Source of the DNA: Turbatrix aceti
Taxonomy: Eukaryota; Nematoda; Chromadorea; Rhabditida; Panagrolaimidae
Length of the DNA stretch: 64,000 bases
Reading direction: 5' to 3'
Assembly: GCA_963969345.1 (NCBI GenBank)
Contig: OZ017768.1
Span: 2,814,718-2,878,717, forward strand
Shown: piece by piece, positions 11,505 through 23,151 of the stretch
Position numbering within the stretch: position 1 is the stretch's first letter
Layout: the number at the start of each line of letters is the position of its first letter
The notes under the pieces: model-generated
The model's input: only the letters and a program-made list of their open reading frames with translations
Database searches by the model: none
What the model was told of the DNA's origin: nothing
Position numbers and translations under genes: made by a program

Positions 11505-12717
11505 TCAAAAAGCAGTATCACAGTTGAAAATAGGTACATGATCTGGAAAGACGTATGACAGGAATTTGTTTGTCGAAGGCTTCGGCAAACCATCGGGTCC
11601 GAATTGTTCTTCCCTGATCAGCTCGGTAACGTGCTTGTTGAAGCGGTTTCTGATGACAAAAAGCCATGATGGATGATCGGGATCGGTCGGGTCCATGAGA
11701 ATTGTCGAGAAATAATCCACGAGAAAAAAGAAGGCTTTCTGCGCTTTTGAATTCAGACGTCGTTTTTTGTTGATCGATGGCCTACCGCTTTTCTTCAGCA
11801 AAGCGCAGCGCGGGGCTGGAAGAAACGCGGTACGAAGGACGTCCATGTCAAAGAGGTAGCAGGCGATGGGGTACATGAACGACCGAGGATCGGTGTTGTT
11901 GAAGGCGTCGATGCAGGGCTTGCGGAGGTGATGGACTGCGAGAGGCATGTTTAGTCTGAAAAAAATAGAATATATCCAAAAAACTTAATTGGAGGTAAAA
12001 AACTTACTGTTCAGCAATTGGCGGCATGTTGACGTGTTTCCACTTTGCATCGAACAAATTGACCAAATCATCGTAATCCATGTCAAATACAGGAACGTAG
12101 CAGCCGTCTGAATTTTCCACACGCAGCTGTGCCGCAACAGGCATAAAATCTGTGAGAACAGAATTTCTTGATTTATAACCAGGCGATCGACGACTGATTT
12201 TTCGGTTCATCGATGAATAATTGTATTCCTCATCCGACGACTCATTTTCGTCCCTGACCATCGAAATCGGAGTAGACATCCGACAATGCTTCTTCGCCGG
12301 TGGCTCCAAGTTTTCGTCCTCGGGAAACAACAGTTCCAGGATTTCCGGTGTGCCGGAAGTCTGGGTGCAAGGTGACACGTTCTCGCTACTGATGTCGACC
12401 TCAGACGTGAAAGAATTCTGGACAAATGATTTCTGAATCTCGCTGATGACGTCGTTTTTGATGGTTTCCCTGAGTTTTGCGATCTCTTCGATAATTGTTT
12501 GGTTGACGGAACTTGGAGCCGGAGTAGCATCGGTCTTGTCGAAATTGATGTCGTTGATTTCAATGACTTCTGCAACGACCAACTGACCGTCGAACAGGTA
12601 CCGACACATGTCGCCAACCACGATGTCGTCAGGTGTCCTCGCCCGGTGAACATTGGGGTCTGCAGAACTCGTGACCTTCTCGCCACCGACGTCGAAGCGG
12701 AGTTTTACAACCTTCAT
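11505..12717 (-). CDS. BEN-like family member 4, 386 aa
   Basis: Exons 12717..12008 and 11955..11505. Starts MKVVKLRFDVGGEKVTSSAD just after TTTTTTCAGAA. Carries the coiled coil LRETIKNDVISEIQKS, a Glu-rich segment, PPAKKHCR, then AAQLRVENSDGCYVPVF. Exon 1 ends AEQ and its donor is CAGTAAGT, a stronger consensus than in other members. Exon 2 has LNMPLAVHHLRKPC, YLFDMDVLRTAFLP, FFFLVDYFSTIL, FVIRNRFN, and the tail FPDHVPIFNCDTAF. Closely related to members 10 and 14 in exon 1 (shared CTQTS.TPEILELLFPE). No lesion seen. Confidence 0.74.
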
Positions 12718-13555
12718 TTCTGAAAAAAATAATAACTGAGCGAATGAAGCGAAAATTGAGCACGTGAAATAAACAAAAACGACACAACGATGCATGATAA
12801 AATTTTTATCGTAAAATATTTCGAGCTAAAAAAAATACATCAAAAAATATATTTATCAAAAAATAGTGTTTATCATTGGGCTTGGTTGTTGTTAGCAAAG
12901 GTCTAACAATCAATCAATGGTTTTGATCGGGCACCAACTAAAAATATATAGTGTATGTTTACGGCCGCTTCACAAACAAAAATCTTTTTTTTATGTGCCG
13001 TACATTGAACTCAAAACTGAACAAAATGAATCAATTTAGTAAGCGCAAAGTCAAGTCGCGTTCTCTACCTGAACTGCCACTCGATCGACCGCACGGCCGA
13101 AACGCCCCATCTGGTGCAGTGTGCCAGTGTGAAAACTTCCCAGACCCTAGATCCCTGGTGCGCCATGGTGTCATCAGCGACGGTAAGGGGGCGGCTGGTG
13201 TCCCCGGTGTACGACAAAATCGAGTCGCTGTTTGTTTGTTGAGGCCGGATGTGTACGTTTTTTGTGCGTCTGGTGATATTTGGGATGTCGGGGTTTTGCA
13301 GGAAGATAACAAACGTCGAGTTGCCTTCGCGCGGGTTGGTGGAATTCTTCGAATCGCAAAAATTGCTGTTATAAAACGCACTTTTCTTTAGAGATAACAA
13401 ATTAGGTTGCGAACTTGATCTGATGCCGTGCGCAGGTGCGAAAGGTTTCCAGACACCGCAGGTGCACTTACCGCCTCCAAAACAAAGCGGCATAGTCTTT
13501 TGGAGAAAATCAAACCATCAATTCAAAAACATGGACTGCACAAAACAAACATAAG
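12718..13555. other. Intergenic, upstream of member 4, with TTCCAGAC-type repeats
   Basis: Contains an open 146-codon frame (12951-13391) that resembles nothing I know and sits over a low-information region. Two copies of a GTG..AA....CCAGAC motif occur at 13127-13150 and 13435-13457; related copies occur upstream of members 10 and 14. Confidence 0.4.
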
Positions 13556-15522
13556 TCAGAACGCAGTAAGACAATTGAAAATGGGCTGATGTCCTGGAAT
13601 GACGTGGGACGGAAAAGTATTCCACGCGGGTTGAAGCACGTAATCTCCTCTCATGTTCTTTCGAAAAAATTGATTGACACGTAATTGGAAGCTATTCCTA
13701 ATCACCGTATGCCACAGTACGCGTTCCGGGTCGTTAGCATCCATCAGGACAGTCGAAAAATAGTCAACGAGAAAGAAGAAAGCTTCTTGAGCTTCTGCGT
13801 TCAGCAGTCGTCGGTATGGGTTTCGCGGCCGGAAGTATGTGCTCATTCTGCCAGGAAGGGAAGAGATACGCAGGACGTCCATGTCAAAGAGATAGCAGCC
13901 GATGGGGTACATGAACGAGGAACCACAGGTTTTGATGAACGCCTCGAGGCAGGGTTTTTGGAGGTGATGGACTGCGAGGGGCATGTTTAGTCTGAAAAAC
14001 AATCGCGGGTACCAAAAAAAATCATTTCTTAATTTTTGTAAACTTTATATTTAAAAAACTTTCATATGTATTTGTAAAAAATCGTTTTTTTTATTTCAAA
14101 AAATCGTTTTTTTTTATTTCAAAAAACGATTTTATACAAAAAATTGTTTTTTAATTTTTTAAAATTGTATATAAAAAATATTTTATATATAAAATCGTTT
14201 TTTTATTTTTTTAAGTTTCATTTAAAAAACTATTTTATGTAAAAAAATCGTTTTTTTTTATTTATTTTCATTTTATTTTTAAAAAACGATTTTGTAAAGT
14301 ATCAAAAATATCAAAAAACCCACTTTTCAGCAATGGGAGGCAGTACTGCGTCTTTCCACTTTGTCTGGATCACCTCAACCAATTCATCGTAACTCAAGGA
14401 ATTGACCGGTGCGTAGCTTCCATCGAGACGTTCTACCAGCAGCAGCACACCTGGTGGCACAAAATATAGAATTTTCCGGGGAATACTGTTCTCCGGCACG
14501 AACGCATTTTCACAATTGAAGACAGGCTCATGACTTGGAATGATGTGAGGCAGGAAGCTGACTGACGAACGAAAAAACCTCCTGCGTCCGGATTTTACTT
14601 TCTTGTTCAGATTGTTGATCCCTTGATTGAAGCTGTTTCTGACAACTAGGATCCATAAGGCGCGGTTTGGATCGTCGATATCCATGAGTATTGTTGAGAA
14701 ATAATCGACGAGAAAGTAAAAAGCTTCTTCAGCCTCCGAGTTGAGCTGCCGCTTCATTTTTGGTACCGGATAACAGGCGCGGAACATGCTTGGTTTGCAA
14801 AGCAGAAACGCAGAGGAACAAAGGACGTCCAGGTCGAAAAGATAGCAGCTGATTGGGTACATGAACGATGTCGGAGAGCTTTTGTTGAAGGCTTCAAGGC
14901 AAGGTTTGCGGAGGTAAAACACGGCTAACCAAATGTCCACTCTGTTTACAAAACAAACATTGGTAAATACATACCAAAAATGAACACAAACTCACTTTTC
15001 AGAAATAGGAGGAAGTTTAGCGTCTTTCCACCTTGTCTCGAACAAATTGACCAATTGATCGTAACTCAAGGAATTGACCGGTGCGTAGCTGCCATTGAGA
15101 AGTTTTACCTGCAGTTGTACACCGGGAGGCAGATTCTCTCCAATCGGGCCATAGTTAGGTGGATTTCCCGAAATATCGGTCGCCGGAATGGTCGATTGCG
15201 GAACGATCGATCGTCGACAGTTTCTTCGCATGACAGATGCTTCCGGGGATTCATTTTCATCCTGGTAAACGGTATCGGAAACGGAGCTCGGGGTGAGACG
15301 CCTTTTCAGTGACGGTGCCGAGTTTTTTTCTTCCGATGACACGTCCAGGATGTCAAAATTTATGTCGAGGACTTCGGCAAAGAGCAATCGACCGTTGAGC
15401 AGGTACCGGCACATGTCACCAACCACGACGTTGTCAGAAGTGCTGACATAGCGAACACGAGGATCTGAAGCACCCACAGTTTTTGTGCTACCGTCGTCGA
15501 AGCGAAGTTTCACGGTCTTCAT
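13556..15522 (-). CDS. BEN-like family member 5 with two tandem BEN-like units, 526 aa
   Basis: Three exons: 15522..14996, 14941..14324, 13991..13556, all phase 2 at the junctions. Exon 1 is usual (MKTVKLRFDDGSTKTVGASD to PPISEK) but lacks the coiled coil. Exon 2 encodes a full helical unit (VDIWLAVFYLRKPC, YLFDLDVLC, FYFLVDYFSTIL, IIPSHEPVFNCENAF). Instead of stopping it runs into a second strand segment, PPGVLLLVERLDGSYAPV...PPIAEK. Exon 3 supplies a second helical unit (LNMPLAVHHLQKPC, LVDYFSTVL, HVIPGHQPIFNCLTAF). The strand segment plus helical unit has thus been duplicated as one module, which supports treating them together as a single domain. The last intron (13992-14323) is AT-rich and full of ATCGTTTTTT / AAAACGAT small inverted repeats. 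Confidence 0.75.
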
Positions 15523-16061
15523 TCCTGAAAAAAAAACAGAAAAAAATGTTGAGCAAATGAATTTATAGAAAAAAAGTTAACGTTAGAGAAATAATAAAAC
15601 CGCCGCCATTCATTTAAAAAAATTTATCACCGATAATATTCAAAAATTGCGAAAAATTTAGGCTCAAAGCAAACTCCCTTCTAAATATGAAAATGCACGT
15701 GTAAAAATGTCCCAGACTTAGACGGCGTAAAAATCTTTATGCCGGAACAGGAAATCGAAAGGCAATGATGCAAAGCAGCAAATACAGTAAACTTTTCTAG
15801 ACAAAATCTTGTCTAGAAAAATAGAAAAAAATGCGCGCTCGAGCATAAATGAAAAAATGCGCACGCGCACTACGGCAAATGACGGGACGAAAAGTCAAAA
15901 TTGAGGATCATTTATAAACAAAACAGACAAAAGTGTCGCAAATCAAAAACTGTTACCAACAATTAAAAAGCAGTCTCACGGTTAAAAATAGGCTTTCGAA
16001 ATAAAAATTATCCAAATGATCATTCACAATCATTGATATATCCGACAAGCGGAAATGATGG
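15523..16061. other. Intergenic with a C-terminal relic of a BEN-like gene
   Basis: At about 15965-15996 the minus strand reads PIFNRETAF then stop, the family's C-terminal tail, with no exon upstream of it. The 24-base sequence at 16025-16048 recurs at 20076-20099. A TAGACAAAATCTTGTCTA hairpin lies at about 15799-15816. Confidence 0.5.
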
Positions 16062-17373
16062 TCATATATTTATTTTACGACACAATTTATAGCAATTTAC
16101 CGCACCCATAAACTTGAATTCCACGTGTTCTGTCAGTTGTTTTTTACGATTTGTAATTGTGCAGCTGCGAATCTGCCCACCCTTGAGCGGGGTATCAAAA
16201 TCTTCAGCGGGAAAAACGAGATTAGTCTGGCGAAGATCATCATCATTGGATGCAAAGTTATCTGCATACATAACAAATACCACCTTGACTTTGACATTCC
16301 GTGGCATTTCGGACAGAAAGTCAGAAATCTGGTTGTATTCTTTTTTGAGTGCGTGCAAAAGATCTGTGGAACATCCTGGACGGAAATCGCACATTGATTG
16401 GACAACTACGGTAAGGCTCTCAATATTCGGCGAAAGTGACAAAATGCAGCTGACGACTTCCTGGACGAATTCCGAAGCTCCCTCGCATTTATATATACTC
16501 CAGTAGAGATGAAAATGCCGAACGTGTTGGAGTTTGTTCGGGATAACGGACATGCCACGAAAATACGTTTTCACTGTTTCGGCATAGGGCATGATCAAAT
16601 GCAGGATATTTGACGTTGCGAATTCCTAAAAAAAATATTTTTTTTATTTCAATTTCAATTTTAAAAAATTCCTGAAAAAAAATTTAAAAAAAATTCTGAA
16701 CAATGGAGTAAATTTCAGAAAATTTCAAATAAAAAAAATAAAATTGCACTTACAGGAAACGGTTTCATGCACTTCCGAGCAAAACGTATATAATTAATGG
16801 ACACGACGTCAAAGCGTGGGAGAAAGGGTTCCATTTGTCGAAAGGACGCAAAATTTACTACCAGTTTTTTGGGGAGAGGTAACAGATTCCTGATGGCTCC
16901 CAACGACAACGCAGACTTATGCGATTCAGAAACGTCCAATTCTACGAGTTCTAAAAAATATATATCACCGTAGAATGTTTGTATTCATCATCAAAGAAAA
17001 AAATTTACTCCTGGCACGAAGAACTTTTTCCAAAAATGGGCTTTCGTTTGTTTGCATACGTCCGAATTGACAGATAATCTGAAGATTTCGAACGAAACAT
17101 GCAATCCAATCGAGGGAATGACTGCGATCGAAGAAAAAATATGGAGTCTAAAAAATAGTGCACAACAAAATACATAAATAAAATGGCAAAAAAACAAACC
17201 CAAAACCTGACAAAGCCGTCATCGTAAACAATCACCGCGTCTTCCGTAAAAGCGTACAAAACGCGAGTCAGCTCCTGGGAAGATAAGAACAGCTGCTTGA
17301 GCTGTTGGAACTTCCATGAATCGATGAGCTGCGTGAGCCAGACACGGTGATACACCGAAGACAATGGAGGCAT
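16062..17373 (-). CDS. Unrecognised intracellular protein, possibly F-box/LRR-like, 357 aa
   Basis: Four exons: 17373..17200, 17147..17009, 16950..16754, 16625..16062; the frame closes exactly. No signal peptide or membrane segment. The N-terminus (LTQLIDSWKFQQLKQLFLSS) is helical and could be a diverged F-box-like stretch. Later parts alternate Leu-rich helices and short strands (SPNIESLTVVVQSM, PRNVKVKVVFVMYAD), as in nematode F-box-associated or Leu-rich-repeat proteins, but no diagnostic motif is present. Exon 2 is open in more than one frame; I chose TPYFFFDRSHSLDWIACF because only that frame fits both neighbouring phases. Function unknown. Confidence 0.6.
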
Positions 17374-17949
17374 TTTGATCAGCCTAGAATTCTCCTCCTC
17401 CTAACAACCTCGAGGCAATCAGTGCAATGCTAATTTCAATGGCAAATGAAGATAAACCATTTGAATGATCATTTCTTTTTTGCCAATTGATTTTTGCAAA
17501 AAAAAATATTTTTTCGGCGAACGAAATTGCTTTTTTTCGATAGAAGCTTTTTTTCGTAGACAGAAAACCTTTTTCTTGACGATCCAGACCAGACAATATT
17601 CCTTAAGACAAAAAATCAAACAGGGATATCAGTAATTTGTTTGACAAAAAGGTTGGATTCATTTGTGCAAATAATACCCCTGGAAAATACCCAAATTTCT
17701 AAAAAAACATGATAGCATATGCAAATTTGAATACTATATAACTCGATTGAAACGCCAGACTTTATGCATTGTTTGTAGTCTACAATTGTTTCCGACGTTA
17801 ATACATCGTCGGGAATAATCGCCATCGGAGTCTGCGACATTTCGGGCGACGACTACCGTAATTGTGACGTCTCGCATTACGGTGCTCCGCCCTTGACGCA
17901 CGAGACGACTTTGCCAAGATTGGCATCCGACTGAGGGTGATCTTTGACG
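17374..17949. other. Intergenic between divergent genes
   Basis: Upstream of both the unknown minus-strand gene and the Thr-rich membrane protein. Short open stretches (for example VCDISGDDYRNCDVSHYG at about 17829-17882) could belong to missing 5' exons of the downstream gene, but I cannot join them in frame. Confidence 0.35.
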
Positions 17950-19422
17950 ATGGTGCACTGGCCCGATTATGTAAACTCGAACACGAGAGGGGCAGGTAAG
18001 CGCATGTTTTTCAATGTTCAATTGGTAACTGATAAATGTGTACATATTTTAGGCACTTCGGTGAAGAACAAAACGGTCTCTGGAAGCCCGGGTGGGCTGG
18101 TTTCGTTTGAGCCGGGCATCAACACCACCCCGAACCTTCCGAAGAAGAATAAAACGGGCCGGGAGACAAGACCGACGGTACCTACGACAACGACGACGAC
18201 GACACCGAAAACGACGAGACCAAGAACGACGACAACGACAACGACGACGACGACACGGACGACAATGACGACGACAACACCGACGACGACGAGGACGACA
18301 TGGAAGACAACGTCGACGACGACGTCGAAGAAGAAGCCAATGACGACGACAACAACAGTGAAGCGGCCACAAACGACAGCGAAGTTGTCAAACACGTCTT
18401 TATCAACGATAAGACCGGTATCAAACAAGACAAGACCGGCATCGTCAAAGGTAGTTCCAGCGATTGTACATACTACGTCGCCAACGCCACTTCGCTCGTC
18501 GTGGAAAACACCACCGCGGTTTCCGCCACAGAGGATACGACCCTTTTCTATGCCACGTGTATTTGATGCAACTGTAGCACCCCAAGCCAGCGATATGTAA
18601 GTTTTAAAAAAAAAGTGAACAACACTCAACAACAACACTCAACAACTTCTGTTTTTCAGATATCTGATATTTTCTCTCGGAATCACGGTCGGCGTCATCG
18701 TGATTACGATCGCCGGATTTTGTTTCTTCTTCTTTTGCGTATACAAGAAAGAACTGGCGAAGCGACAGAAGTACCTGGAACGTCGAGCTGCTAGCGGTTC
18801 CGCCGTTCCAAACATCAGACAGAAGTAGGCGATTTACAGGGATACGGTAACTTTGAAAACAAAAATTTTGTTTTTTAGAACATCTCGAAAATCACTCAGA
18901 CAAAAACCGCCTATGCGGTGGTTCAAGCGACAGTATGCAAATCCGGACCTCGCGCCGAGCTACATCGAGCCAGAGAACTTTGTCCATAAGGGTCACCTGG
19001 TCGTCGAGAAATACGAAGAACCTGCATCCGTAAGTTGTAAAAAAAACTTCAAGAAACCGATTTTTTTGTTTCAGCATCACGCTCTGGAAGATCAGACGCA
19101 CCCGACAAACGACAAGAACGTGCAAGTGACGTGGCAGAGCAAACACGAAGTCGTCGACTTTGGCGAAGACGTGGAAGAAGTCATTTCGAACCGGGACCAC
19201 AACAAATGTAAGTGTTCTTCAGGATCAGGAAAAAAATTGAAGCGAACAAACATTTCAGCGAAAACAAGAAAAAGCACGATGAGATCTACGACACCTGGCA
19301 AATCTGTACTCGAGACCGGAGAAACTCAGTCTCTCGGCCTTGCGCTCGACAGTGTCAACAAGAACGGCGGCGGCGGCACTGCTGACTCGGCAAAGAAGTT
19401 GGAGGAGAGGCCGATGCGTTGA
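17950..19422 (+). CDS. Thr-rich (mucin-like) single-pass membrane protein, N-terminus uncertain, about 400 aa
   Basis: Exons 17950..17995, 18053..18596, 18660..18824, 18879..19029, 19075..19207, 19259..19422. Exon 2 encodes about 60 residues of ACG-rich poly-Thr with Pro/Arg/Lys interruptions, then a basic Ser/Thr/Pro stalk, a likely O-glycosylated stem. Exon 3 begins with a strong transmembrane helix (YLIFSLGITVGVIVITIAGF then CFFFFCVY) followed by KKELAKRQK, a stop-transfer signal, so the C-terminal about 180 residues should be cytoplasmic. The visible start (17950) has an in-frame stop upstream and no signal peptide, so a true 5' exon is probably missing. I do not recognise the family. Confidence 0.6.
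18181..18370. repeat. (ACG)n-like trinucleotide repeat encoding poly-Thr
   Basis: Imperfect ACG/ACA triplet array inside the coding exon. Because of its periodicity it is open in several frames on both strands; only the Thr frame joins to the membrane-spanning exon. Confidence 0.8.
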
Positions 19423-20517
19423 CGATGCTGCTGTTTGGTTGCAGCGTTGTATTTGCTCATGTCTGAGATACTATAAACTGTTTCGATAATTGGATGCATT
19501 AGTTTTTGTTGTATATTTTTACAATGAGCGTAAAAGTGTCAGAATGCCACGAAAATTTATTTTCATTAAAAAACTGATGATTTGGCAATTTTAAAAAACT
19601 CGAACTCAAAATTCGGCGTAAAGCGGATTTTTTGAACATAAACTTTTTTTGTGGAAACTTACGTGACCCAAATCCCGTATTGTCAGACTGTTTGGTGTTA
19701 TAACATTCATATACATACAATTAACGTTTATCATTTATTAAACAAAACGTTTCAAATCGTTTTTTCGTGTACAGTAACCAAATTGAGACTGTGAAACCTT
19801 GGTTATCTTCGAGAGGCGCAGAAACATCTTACAAGTCGATGGTCAGTTGACTGCTGGCTACTTTGGGACCATAAAATCCGGCCCAGAATTGCAAATCTCT
19901 GCCCGATCTTCATTTCTGAAAAAAATACTAACAACGAGATAACAATAACACAATAAGCTTTTTTTATATACAGGGGCATAAAGGCCAGCAAGGGGGTCTG
20001 GCGAGCTATCATACAAATGCGGGCACTTGTCTTTGTGCTTTGTTAATCTAAGTAAGGATTAGCCAAAATATAATACACAATCATTGATATATCCGACAAA
20101 CGGAAATTATGAAGACCCGTGCAAAAGTTACATAATCAACAAACGTATGTACCAGTTGTACAATATTTACACATGTACTGGATTATGTAAATCAAAAATT
20201 TTGTTAAATTCCGTTAAGCGGATCGGATATTGAAGCTCGCCAAAATTGCCATATAATTAAATTAGAATTATATGAAGCCAAAAATACCATTTTTCAATTT
20301 TTTGCATAAACGGTGACTTTTTTACTAAATATTTTGATTTCGACATTTTTTGAGAGAGAGGATCATTTTGTGATATTTAGGGACACCCTAATTATGCCAA
20401 AAATTAAAAAAAAACACTCATTGAAATATGTTTTTTTATTAATGGATCTCAAAAAAAACCAACATCAAATCAAATGTGTTGAAAAAGATTGAAAAATTAA
20501 AATTGTCAAGTCAAAAA
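19423..20517. other. Intergenic with a start-exon relic and a 24-base repeat
   Basis: At 19899-19924 the minus strand reads TTTTTTCAGAAATGAAGATC then loses homology, matching the start context of BEN-like exon 1; a decayed relic. The 24-mer at 20076-20099 is shared with 16025-16048. Otherwise AT-rich. Confidence 0.45.
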
Positions 20518-21930
20518 CTAAAAAGCAGTCTGATAGTTGAAAACCGGCACATGGCGAGGGATGACGTAGGACATGAAGGAGTTTGACGTCGAAACCACCA
20601 ATCCATTGGCATCGCGTGCTTCTCTCTTGTTCAGATCGCCGACAGTTCTGTTGAAGCTGTTTCTCACGACCAAGGGCCAGAGAGCGTGTTCTGCGTCGCG
20701 GGGATCGATGAGGATCGTCGAAAAATAATCAACAAGAAAGTAGAAGGCATCCTGTGCTTCTTCGTTGAGATCCCGTCTGTAGACGTCTTTCGAAGGGCGG
20801 TTTCTTTTGTGGAACGCACTGGCCCTGGCGGGGAGAAATGCAGCTCGAATGACGTCCATGTCAAAGAGGTAGCAGCTGATCGGGTACATGAACGCTCGGG
20901 CGTTGCCGCATTGAAAGGCCCTGATACAGGGCTTATGAAGGCGCTGGACTGCGAGTTGGATGTCTACTCTGTAAACCAAAAAAAAACAAAATTGGGCCAA
21001 AAAAAACAAATAAAAAACAACAAATTTTCGCATCTGAACAGTTTTTCAGCAGTTTTCACGCAAAAAATGTCAGATATTGTAAACATAAGTTATAAAAAAA
21101 CCCATTTTTTACCCCCAAAAAATTTTAGCCCGAGCCAAAACACGGCCATCGAGCCGAAAATTCTGCTCGGTTTTTGCCAAAAAAATACAAAAATAAATAA
21201 AAACTCACACTTGAGAAATAGGAGCCAGTCTCGTGTTTTTCCACTTCGCTTGGAAAGCTTTGATCAGATCATCAAAACTTACGGTTTTGACAGGCACGTA
21301 GCTGCCAGAAGAAGTCTGCACCTGGATCTGAGCATCGGTGGGAAGAGTATCAGTGATCTGCCCAAACACACGTTTCCGAGGAGGCTGATCAATCGGACGC
21401 GTTTGGTTGTTACTCCGACCGTGGAAAACCTCCGGTAATTCTTTTTCGCCCTGATTCGAAGAATGAGCCTCAGAATCCGAACAACGACGCTTCCTCGTCG
21501 GTGACCGAGAACGCGAGTTATTGTTCGCCTCCTCGGGAAACAATTCCTGGAGGTCTGGAGTGGCGCAGGGCGGATTTGGCACGTTCTGACCAACGTTCTG
21601 GGCACGCTGCATCAAAGAAGCCTGAACAACTGACGAAAACTTCCGAATCGCGCTTCCGACGTCATTTTTGATAACACCCCGGATATTTCTGAGTTCATCG
21701 AGGATTCGTTGCTCAAAAGAACTGAGAGTTGAAGATTCGATGATCGGTGGTTCGACCTTGATATCGAAGACGTCTATGACTTCGGCGGTGAGCAACTGAC
21801 CCTCGAGCGAGTAACGACAGAGGTCGCCAACGACGAGGTCATCTGAACTTCTCACGCAGCGAATATCGGAGTCTGAAGCATGCACCGTTTTTTCGTTCCC
21901 GTCGTCGAAGCGAAGTCGAAGGGCCTTCAT
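20518..21930 (-). CDS. BEN-like family member 6, 390 aa
   Basis: Exons 21930..21209 and 20968..20518. Starts MKALRLRFDDGNEKTVHASD. Has the coiled coil IRGVIKNDVGSAIRKFSSV and a basic patch RSPTRKRRCSDSE. The strand segment is AQIQVQTSSGSYVPVKTV. Exon 1 ends APISQ plus GT rather than the usual AEK plus AA, so the junction gives VVDIQ. Exon 2 has YLFDMDVIRAAFLPA, FYFLVDYFSTIL, LVVRNSFN, and the tail VIPRHVPVFNYQTAF. Exon 1 and about 300 bp upstream are nearly duplicated at 28.82-29.24 kb (member 7). Confidence 0.74.
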
Positions 21931-22327
21931 CCCTGGAAAAAAAGCGAAACTCGATCCAAAAGATAGCAAAAATAGGCGCAATCTGTGAAAAATACCGCAA
22001 CGCGGAAAAAAACAAAAGAATAGAGAAAAAACGTAAAAATAACTATTCAGGCCATCGATTGCCTAAAATGCAATCAAAAACGAACGTTACTGGCATGATG
22101 ATACGTTTGAACAAACGTAAAAGAGTATGTGCATCGTACATACACTCTCGAAGCGAAATGCGTATACGCATTGCATTTTATCACAACGAATTTGTTTTTT
22201 CTTGTTCCATCAAATCAATTTTCGTTCGTTCAATTTTCGATAAGCAAAATCGGCAAATTCCTCACATTTTACACAACACTATATTTATGATAATTAACAA
22301 AGCGAACAGAACCGCAAACAGAGGAGA

Positions 22328-22645
22328 TTATGAATCGAAAGCATTATGGCAGTTAAAAATAGGCTGATGACCCGGAATGACGTGAGGCGCAAAGCAATTG
22401 GAAAAAGGCAACTGGCGTCCGAGTTTTTCATTCTTCAGTCGGTCATTGATACAGCTGTTGAAGCTGTTTCTGATGACCAGGGGCCACAATGCGTGTTCTT
22501 TGTCGCGGGGATTGATGACGATTGTCAAAAAAAAATTGACAAGGAAGTGAAAAGCATCCGTCGCTTCAGAGTTCAGATACCGCTTGTTGAGGTTCAACGG
22601 CCTGCGGGAGGGCTTGTGAAAGGCGACGAAGTTCCCGGTAACAGT
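22328..22645 (-). pseudogene. BEN-like member 7, 3' half of exon 2 (separated from its exon 1)
   Basis: Reads GNFVAFHKP..LNSEATDAFHFLVNFF..LWPLVIRNSFN..HVIPGHQPIFNCHNAF, the second half of the helical exon; the stop is displaced by two codons (FDS). Homology ends abruptly near 22645, where a fragment of the TA-flanked MITE begins. The missing 5' part is probably the exon-1 piece at 28815-29056, same strand, with about 6.2 kb of repeats between them. Confidence 0.75.
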
Positions 22646-22850
22646 GAAGCGAACCAAATGCCACCAAAACACCTCCGGCGCGCTCATTTGTGTTTCGGGG
22701 TCGCCGCTAACGGCAGCCAGCTAAAAGTCCTATACACCAATTGTTTCCTAATACCTGTACTAATGTTACAAATTATTGGTTTCGTTCAATTCCTCCTAGT
22801 TTAGATGTTTTGATAAAAAACGTTTGTCCTCGAACTTTTGCCGCACCCTG
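22646..22850 (-). mobile_element. Fragment of the Tc1/mariner-like MITE joined to BEN exon 2
   Basis: Similar to 27370-27592 and to the reverse complement of the 5' part of 24292-25194. It ends in GCCGCACCCTG next to TA at 22851. Internal deletion of roughly 28 bp relative to the other copies. Confidence 0.7.
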
Positions 22851-23151
22851 TAAAAATCAAAACGAACAGTTCTATTCTGTTTAGCCACAACAAAATTTTT
22901 ATGATAACTGTTCAAAAATATCCGCTTTTTTGCCAACATTTTTCAAGGGTGGCGAAATCTTCCAGGAGAATGCATCCCGGGAGAAAATCTCCGGAGATTC
23001 TCCCAAAATCTCCCGGAAGACCCAGCTTGCCAAAAAGCGTCCAATAATGTTTTTCTTCTTTAAAAAATTAATTAACGACACAAAAATCAAAACGGACAGT
23101 TCTGTTCTGTTTCTGCACATTGCTAATGTATTTTTGTTTACAGCAATTTAT

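Noticed and set aside
12951..13391. 146-codon ORF upstream of member 4
   Set aside because: No recognisable domain, competing open frames on the other strand, and no splice partners; kept only as an intergenic note.
18018..18638. 206-codon Val-rich antisense ORF
   Set aside because: Complement of the ACG repeat; it has no splice or start support and contradicts the membrane protein model.
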